Assembly: GCA_002389265.1 (NCBI GenBank) | Contig: DGOD01000041.1 | Coordinates: forward strand, 1 to 9,214 | Length of the DNA: 9,214 nucleotides | Source: Gammaproteobacteria bacterium UBA4475 | GTDB taxonomy: Bacteria > Pseudomonadota > Gammaproteobacteria > Pseudomonadales > Azotimanducaceae | Reading direction: 5' to 3' | The notes under the pieces: model-generated | Databases searched by the model: none | Seen by the model: only the letters and a program-made list of their open reading frames with translations | Told to the model about the DNA's origin: nothing | Position numbers and translations under genes: made by a program | Shown here: one piece after another, positions 4,484-9,214 of the stretch | Layout of the letters: the number at the start of each line of letters is the position of its first letter | Position numbering within the stretch: position 1 is the stretch's first letter

Positions 4484-7327
4484 ATGAATGAATTCAGACT
4501 CGATCAAAAATGGATCAGTACCGCCGAACCCGAACTTGGCATGGGCCGGGTGACCGAGGTTAGTACCAGAACCGTCAGCCTGAGATACGACAGAGTCAGT
4601 GAAGATCGGACCTATGCCAGCCAGAAAGCACCGCTCGTCAGGGTTAGGTTCAATATCGGTGACCTGGTCACCAACAACGCTGATATTACCATTAGTGTCA
4701 CCTCGATCGAAGACAAAGACGATCTATTGACCTACATCGGTCCGATTCAAGGCGCCACAGAGGATCAGACGCTCTGCACCATCCACGAAACAGCACTGGA
4801 TCCGAATGTGCGATTCAGCAAGCCCGAAGACCGACTGCTGACTCATCAGTTGGATGACAATGCCTGGTTCAACCTTCGCTACGACACTCGCCATGCTCTT
4901 GCAGATCTCGCGGTCGCGCCTTCTCGAGGACTCTATGGCCCGAGGGTATCGCTGATTCCGCACCAATTGTATATTGGTCATGAGGTCGCCGAACGTTTTG
5001 CCCCACGGGTACTGCTTGCTGATGAAGTCGGGCTGGGCAAAACCATTGAAGCGGGTTTGATCATTCATCAGCAACTGCTCACCGGCCGAGCCAGCCGGGT
5101 GTTAGTCATTGTACCCCCGACGCTCACCTTTCAGTGGTTTGTAGAGATGATCCGACGCTTCAATCTGCACTTCACCTTGCTCGATGAAGAACGCTGCCAA
5201 AATATCGTCGCTGACAACGCTCCCTCAACGAATTCCGACGAAGCCGCGTCCAACCTGTACAACCCGTTCGAAGCCCAGCAACTCATGCTCTGTCATCTCG
5301 ATTTGTTCATCGACAATCCTAAACGCCTGGAACAGGCCCTCGCCGCTGACTGGGATCTAGTGGTCGTGGACGAGGCGCACCATCTGCAATGGTCTCCGGA
5401 ACAAGCAAGCCCGGCCTATACTGTGGTAGAGCGCATCTCACAGGCCGCCAACGGCCTGTTGCTGCTCACAGCCACGCCAGAACAACTGGGACGCCTGGGC
5501 CACTTTGCGCGATTACGCCTGTTGGACCCGTCTCGCTACTATGACTATGAGCAATTTCTCCTCGAGGAAACGCACTTTACCGAGATTGCCGAACGGGTTA
5601 CTGCCTTGCTGGACAGCGGTGGCGTGAAACAGACTCAAGCTCGAACTGCCCTGAAAGCTCTGCTAGGTGAATCAGGCCGGGATCTCGACGATGCCGAGCT
5701 CATCGATGCAGTATTAGACCGGCATGGTACTGGCCGAGTCTTATTCCGCAATGTCCGCGCTTCGGTCAAGGGTTTTCCCCAACGTCTTGCGCTGCCTTAC
5801 CCCTTGCCTATCACACCCGGCATCAGTGCCAGCATCGGTTACTTCCCTGAGCAAGACCTACCCAACTGGACTCGCTGTGACCCCCGTATTACTTGGCTTA
5901 CAGCTTTGTTGGAGAGTCATCCCCAGGATAAATTTCTGCTGATCTGCGCGCATCAGCAAACCGTTTTGGATCTCGAGCAACGAGTGGCCGAACTATTACC
6001 TATTCGCACCACCGTGTTTCATGAGGGGCTTGATCTGGTTGCCAGAGACCGTGCGGCAAACTACTTCGCCGAAACCGACCGTGGCGCGCAACTCATGATC
6101 TGTTCGGAAATTGGCAGCGAGGGTCGAAATTTTCAGTTTGCCAGTCACCTGGTGTTGTTCGATTTACCCCTCGGCCCAGATCAACTGGAGCAACGTATCG
6201 GCCGTCTTGATCGCATCGGCCAGGCCGAGGATGTAAAAATCCATATTCCCTATATTGAAGGATCAGGCACTGAGCGACTCTATCAATGGTACGCAAACAG
6301 CCTGAACCTCTTCACTGGCCCCAATGCTGTGGCGCAAAGTATCTTTGATGAGATGATCCATGAGATTGCCACAGTGGATTTCGATGCGTTCCTGCAGCGC
6401 ACAGCGACCCTCAACGCCGAGCGCCTCGCCTCACTACAGCACGGCCGAGATCGCCTGTTAGAGCTGAATTCCCATCGACCGGGTGTGTCTGCAAAAATTG
6501 TTAAAGACATCCAGCAACACGGCGGTGGTCCGTCGCTGGCTCGCTACATGGAGCGCTCATTTTTGATGTTTGGTCTGGAGTCAGAACCCCTCGGTGACAA
6601 GGTCTTACTGGTCAAACCCGGCGATTCCATGGTTCGGCATTATGCCGTCAGTGCCGAGACCCAGGATCATTTTCATTACCCGGAACTACCAGAAGATGGC
6701 CTACGAATTACCTATGACCGAGACACGGCGCTGGCCCGTGAAGATGTCTTGTTCCTGACCTGGGAGCACCCTTTAGTGCAGCAAGCCCTGGATATCGTCG
6801 CCACAGATACCAATGGCAATAGCACCATGATCGCCGTCAAACATCCCGAATTACCCGCCGGGACATTGCTGCTTGAAACCCTTTTTATTGCCGACTGCGT
6901 CGCACCGGCTTACTTGATGGCTGACCGCTTTCTGCCCCCCACGGTGATTCGGGCCGTCATTGAGCCAAATTTAGCGGATATCAGTGCATCACTGGCTTGG
7001 ACTGACTTCGAAGCAGAGCAACTAACAGTCTCAATCGCAGCGCTGCAGGGTATACTCGAATCTCAGCGGGCGGGTATTAAAAGCATGCTGGCGGCTGCCA
7101 AGCGACAAGCCCGGACCCAATGCCAAGCACTCAAAGAGACCGCACGAGACCAAGCACAGACCATGTTAACCGCTGAAATCAACCGACTCAGCGCATTACA
7201 GGATTTGAATAAAAATGTCAGGCCGGAGGAAATCAGCCATCTATTGGAAACTCGAAGTTTGACTCTCGAAGCTATTGATCAGGCGGATATCAGACTGGAT
7301 TCCATTCGAGTGATCGTTGCGGCCTAA
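4484..7327 (+). CDS. rapA: RNA polymerase-associated ATPase RapA (HepA)
   Basis: A Swi2/Snf2-type ATPase that binds RNA polymerase and helps recycle it from post-termination or stalled complexes. Length is 947 residues against 968 in E. coli, and similarity is recognisable throughout. The N-terminal region opens with LDQKWISTAEPELGMGRV (6-23). The helicase part has LLADEVGLGKTIEAG (177-191; Walker A Lys186), DEAHHL (296-301), LLLTATPEQLG (326-336), SEIGSEGRNFQFASH (541-555) and the arginine-finger motif EQRIGRLDRIGQ (569-580). The C-terminal domain keeps TWEHPL and ends in a coiled coil and SIRVIV. Residues about 239-258 are an Asn/Asp/Ser/Ala-rich insertion relative to E. coli, just before YNPFE, and the stretch before the second lobe (about 437-462) is shorter. 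All motifs needed for ATPase activity are present. The start at 4484 fits the E. coli N terminus. It is transcribed alone, away from the DUF1244 gene and towards the SlyD-like gene. Confidence 0.96.
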   Translation: MNEFRLDQKWISTAEPELGMGRVTEVSTRTVSLRYDRVSEDRTYASQKAPLVRVRFNIGDLVTNNADITISVTSIEDKDDLLTYIGPIQGATEDQTLCTIHETALDPNVRFSKPEDRLLTHQLDDNAWFNLRYDTRHALADLAVAPSRGLYGPRVSLIPHQLYIGHEVAERFAPRVLLADEVGLGKTIEAGLIIHQQLLTGRASRVLVIVPPTLTFQWFVEMIRRFNLHFTLLDEERCQNIVADNAPSTNSDEAASNLYNPFEAQQLMLCHLDLFIDNPKRLEQALAADWDLVVVDEAHHLQWSPEQASPAYTVVERISQAANGLLLLTATPEQLGRLGHFARLRLLDPSRYYDYEQFLLEETHFTEIAERVTALLDSGGVKQTQARTALKALLGESGRDLDDAELIDAVLDRHGTGRVLFRNVRASVKGFPQRLALPYPLPITPGISASIGYFPEQDLPNWTRCDPRITWLTALLESHPQDKFLLICAHQQTVLDLEQRVAELLPIRTTVFHEGLDLVARDRAANYFAETDRGAQLMICSEIGSEGRNFQFASHLVLFDLPLGPDQLEQRIGRLDRIGQAEDVKIHIPYIEGSGTERLYQWYANSLNLFTGPNAVAQSIFDEMIHEIATVDFDAFLQRTATLNAERLASLQHGRDRLLELNSHRPGVSAKIVKDIQQHGGGPSLARYMERSFLMFGLESEPLGDKVLLVKPGDSMVRHYAVSAETQDHFHYPELPEDGLRITYDRDTALAREDVLFLTWEHPLVQQALDIVATDTNGNSTMIAVKHPELPAGTLLLETLFIADCVAPAYLMADRFLPPTVIRAVIEPNLADISASLAWTDFEAEQLTVSIAALQGILESQRAGIKSMLAAAKRQARTQCQALKETARDQAQTMLTAEINRLSALQDLNKNVRPEEISHLLETRSLTLEAIDQADIRLDSIRVIVAA

Positions 7328-7397
7328 ACCCACGCATGCAGCCTGAGGTCGAGATCTGTTGCAGGCAGATGTTCAAGCCTTGGCGGGGCGTTTGCGC

Positions 7398-7871
7398 CTA
7401 ACGCTTCGCCGCATCAGCCCTCGTGATCGCCAGCAATTCCAGCTCATCAGTGCTGGCCTGCCGAGCTTCGACGATCCTTAATTCGAAATGAAACGTTACC
7501 CCCGCCAGCGGGTGGTTGCCATCGATCGTGATGCCTTCATCTTCCACCTCCACCACTCGAACTACCTCGGCATCTGTGCCAGAACCCACCTGGAAAATCA
7601 TGCCTGGCTGCAGGTCCTCCACATTCGCCTCAATCGTTTCAAAGGACACGGTTCTGATGAGTGATCGCTGCTGAAAACCGTAGGCTTCACCGGGCTCAAT
7701 CGTGACCTTGAACTCGTCACCCTCAGCACGGCCAGCGACCGCTTTCTCAAGACCGGGCATCATCGTCTCATCACCTTCAATGAAGGCGAGCGCGGAACCG
7801 CCGTCGGAGGAGTCAACAACCTCGCCCTCGGCGTTAAATAAACTGTAATCAACCCGGTAAAACATCACCAT
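7398..7871 (-). CDS. SlyD-like FKBP-type peptidyl-prolyl isomerase without metal-binding tail
   Basis: A cytosolic FKBP of the SlyD type, catalysing cis-trans isomerisation of prolyl bonds and acting as a chaperone. With the ATG at 7871 it has 157 residues. The FKBP core is split: residues about 1-68, with GLEKAVAGRAEGDE (40-53) and EAYG (62-65), and about 118-137, with DGNHPLAGVTFHFE (117-130). Between them lies the insert-in-flap chaperone domain (about 70-116). The His/Cys-rich nickel-binding tail of E. coli SlyD is absent; the protein ends in a short segment closing with TRADAAKR. A hydrogenase nickel-delivery role is therefore unlikely. The start at 7871 is chosen because GGAG lies 8 bases upstream and FKBP homology begins there; an in-frame TTG at 7895 would add eight unsupported residues. 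It follows the glycosyltransferase gene on the same strand at an 83-bp gap. Confidence 0.9.
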   Translation of the reverse strand: MVMFYRVDYSLFNAEGEVVDSSDGGSALAFIEGDETMMPGLEKAVAGRAEGDEFKVTIEPGEAYGFQQRSLIRTVSFETIEANVEDLQPGMIFQVGSGTDAEVVRVVEVEDEGITIDGNHPLAGVTFHFELRIVEARQASTDELELLAITRADAAKR

Positions 7872-7941
7872 GGTCTCGACTCCATTGAAGAACAACGACT
7901 GATCAGCAACCGACTCATGGAGCCGCTACCATAACGCGCCC

Positions 7942-7969
7942 AGTATAGTCTATTTCAAGGGCCTGCCAG
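7942..7969 (-). promoter_or_regulatory. Candidate sigma-70 promoter for the SlyD-like gene
   Basis: On the minus strand CTGGCA (7969-7964, 4/6 to -35) and TATACT (7947-7942, 5/6 to -10) are separated by 16 bases. This lies across the 3' end of the glycosyltransferase gene and would give a leader of about 65 nt. It suggests the isomerase can be transcribed independently of its upstream neighbour. Assigned by eye only. Confidence 0.3.
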
Positions 7970-9028
7970 TAGGGTTTCCCAGGCCTTGCGCTGTTGTGAC
8001 CAATCAAGATAAGTCACATCCGGTGCTACTGACAATTGGCCGCCGGAGCGCGCTGCCGCGATGCCCAGCAGCATATCCAGGGCCTCGGCCTGATCGGCAT
8101 AACGCCAAGCTGCAGGAATAAAATCTTGGTAAGCCAAGGCGTCAGGTACCACTGGCAGACAGCCGGCGGCGATGGCCTCCAGTACCGCGATACCCTGGAA
8201 CTCATGGATCGCCGTAGAGAGCACCACATGGGCTGAGCCCAACAACGCGATATAGTCTTCACGAGATGCTATGTAGCCGCTCGTACCAAGACGACCGGCG
8301 TCCCTGAGGAGCGTTTGCACTCGCACCAAGGGTGGCGGTATATGGCGAAACGCCTGACCGATCAGATGAAACTCAAAATTCAGATCTGAGGCTAACAGCA
8401 GGGTGACCAGATCCAAGAGCTCAACCACACCCTTGTCGTACTCCCAACGATGGTTCCAGACAATGGATAAGCGAGAAGTGATCGGATCTCGAGTCGGCGC
8501 CTGAACAAAGCTGTCAGACCACAATGGTACCGGTAAAACCTTAGCCTTTAGCCTGAGCTTATCCGCCAGTCCAGCTGGCACATGATCTGGCAACCGCGCC
8601 AGCAATTGTTGCACCCCGGTAAGAAAGGTCGACTGATTGAACAATGAATTGAACACCAACTGATCAGCACTTAAAGCCGCATACAAACTGGTCATCTGCC
8701 GTTCAACTTGATGTTGGGTATCACCCTGTTCCGGATAGGCAAATTGATTTTCATGAAAATAGAGCAACGATCTAATCCCTGCCAACGCTGGCCGCATACC
8801 CACCAGGGCCGACAAATCTGTCATGGAGGTCGCAACAATCAATTCCCAGTCGCCGTCGAGTCGGGAATCAAATGCTAAGGACAAGCTATTGCCACGAAAG
8901 CGCCAGCTGAAATATCGCGCCGGCAGCGTCACCACGGTAAAATCATGCTGATCCAACCGCGCCACCAGTCCTGCGTACCAGTAACGGTGGCTGATTGCAT
9001 CATAAGGTGACAACAAAAGTATTTTCAT
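7955..9028 (-). CDS. DUF3524/GT4 glycosyltransferase, QTMAN (GTDC1)-like
   Basis: A 357-residue soluble glycosyltransferase of the GT-B fold. The N-terminal half is the DUF3524 domain shared with animal GTDC1, now known as tRNA-queuosine alpha-mannosyltransferase (QTMAN). Visible landmarks are TLPARYFSWRFRG (34-46), LLYFHENQFAYP (88-99), VFNSLFNQSTFL (125-136) and LPDHVPAGL (146-154). The C-terminal half is a glycosyltransferase group 1 domain with WNHRWEYDKG (191-200) and STAIHEFQGIAVLEAIAAGC (271-290), which contains the EX7E pair Glu276/Glu284 used for nucleotide-sugar binding. These blocks match human GTDC1 in order and spacing. By family the likely reaction is transfer of mannose from GDP-mannose to queuosine in tRNA, probably tRNA-Asp; this is inferred, and another sugar or acceptor is possible. 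No signal peptide or membrane anchor is seen. The start ATG at 9028 has no clear ribosome-binding site. It is divergent from the oxidoreductase gene. Confidence 0.85.
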   Translation of the reverse strand: MKILLLSPYDAISHRYWYAGLVARLDQHDFTVVTLPARYFSWRFRGNSLSLAFDSRLDGDWELIVATSMTDLSALVGMRPALAGIRSLLYFHENQFAYPEQGDTQHQVERQMTSLYAALSADQLVFNSLFNQSTFLTGVQQLLARLPDHVPAGLADKLRLKAKVLPVPLWSDSFVQAPTRDPITSRLSIVWNHRWEYDKGVVELLDLVTLLLASDLNFEFHLIGQAFRHIPPPLVRVQTLLRDAGRLGTSGYIASREDYIALLGSAHVVLSTAIHEFQGIAVLEAIAAGCLPVVPDALAYQDFIPAAWRYADQAEALDMLLGIAAARSGGQLSVAPDVTYLDWSQQRKAWETLLAGP

Positions 9029-9101
9029 AGTTGAAATGGTACCCGTAATCCTGGCGCATTGTGTAGAATACCGCCCTAATTAAGGATTTAACGGAATATT
9101 T
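9029..9101. promoter_or_regulatory. Divergent region between the glycosyltransferase and oxidoreductase genes
   Basis: A 73-bp gap carrying the start signals of both genes. TAGAAT at 9064-9069 is a 5/6 -10-like box facing the oxidoreductase, but the sequence at the expected -35 position is poor and TTGAAA at 9031-9036 is too far away (27 bases). GGA at 9093-9095 is a short ribosome-binding site 6 bases before the ATG. Confidence 0.35.
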
Positions 9102-9214
9102 ATGTCGGCGATGGTCATTGTAGGAGCAGGTCAAGGGGCTGGACAAGCTGCGGCGAGTTTTCGGCAGGAAGGTTACGAGGGTGAGATCATCATCTTGGGT
9201 GACGAGCCCTTTCC
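9102..9214 (+). CDS. FAD-dependent ferredoxin-reductase-like oxidoreductase, N-terminal fragment
   Basis: Only the first 37 codons lie in the window and the frame is open at the right edge. The product begins MSAMVIVGAGQGAGQAAASF and continues with an Arg-Gln-Glu-Gly helix end and the second beta strand IIILGDEPF. This is the ADP-binding beta-alpha-beta fold that binds FAD at the N terminus of rubredoxin, putidaredoxin and rhodocoxin reductases; the LGDEP block after the second strand is typical of that group. The dinucleotide motif reads GAGQGAG, with Ala where the third Gly of GxGxxG is usual. A role in passing electrons from NAD(P)H to a ferredoxin is expected from the family, but partner and pathway cannot be told from the fragment. 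Confidence 0.8.
   Translation, partial: MSAMVIVGAGQGAGQAAASFRQEGYEGEIIILGDEPF

Noticed and set aside
7328..7397. Bidirectional terminator between rapA and the SlyD-like gene
   Set aside because: Only 4-5 bp stems were found (ATCTG/CAGAT at 7354-7370 and GGCG/CGCC at 7387-7398), none with a T-run on either strand.
7872..7895. Upstream TTG start for the SlyD-like gene
   Set aside because: It would add eight residues with no FKBP similarity, whereas the ATG at 7871 has GGAG at an 8-base spacing.
1..9214. Defence system, mobile element or biosynthetic cluster
   Set aside because: Every gene recognised is a housekeeping or single-function gene; there is no integrase, transposase, terminal inverted repeat, toxin-antitoxin pair or nuclease-ATPase pairing. 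RapA and Uup are ordinary chromosomal members of their families.

Overview
The window reads as a compact stretch of a gammaproteobacterial chromosome with moderate GC. The assignment rests on a RapA/HepA-type RNA polymerase recycling ATPase that follows the E. coli protein almost end to end, an Uup-type ABC-F ATPase with the Uup linker and C-terminal domain, a short DUF1244 protein, and a SlyD-type FKBP of the kind common in Pseudomonas and relatives. No transposase, integrase, phage gene, CRISPR array, tRNA or rRNA was recognised.

Layout, left to right: (1) thyA (+), thymidylate synthase, whose start is preceded by three in-frame 18-bp tandem repeats each carrying a potential start codon; (2) a gene-free stretch of about 340 bp with a 5.5-copy 12-bp tandem repeat and several small inverted repeats; (3) a VIT1/CCC1-family metal transporter (+), converging with only 5 bp to spare on (4) uup (-); (5) a DUF1244 gene (-) just upstream of uup, separated from it by a probable terminator and promoter; (6) a 119-bp divergent control region with a perfect 9-bp inverted repeat; (7) rapA (+); (8) a tail-less SlyD-like peptidyl-prolyl isomerase (-), convergent with rapA; (9) a DUF3524/GT4 glycosyltransferase (-) related to the animal tRNA-queuosine mannosyltransferase QTMAN (GTDC1); (10) the first 37 codons of a FAD-dependent ferredoxin-reductase-like oxidoreductase (+), running off the right edge.

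Most genes are housekeeping: dTMP synthesis, translation and DNA-structure ATPase, transcription recycling, protein folding and probable tRNA modification. They do not form one pathway, and I see no convincing new multi-gene system. The items most worth follow-up are the bacterial QTMAN homologue, the repeat-built thyA start region, the 12-bp repeat whose plus strand repeats the anti-Shine-Dalgarno sequence, and the symmetric element between the DUF1244 gene and rapA.
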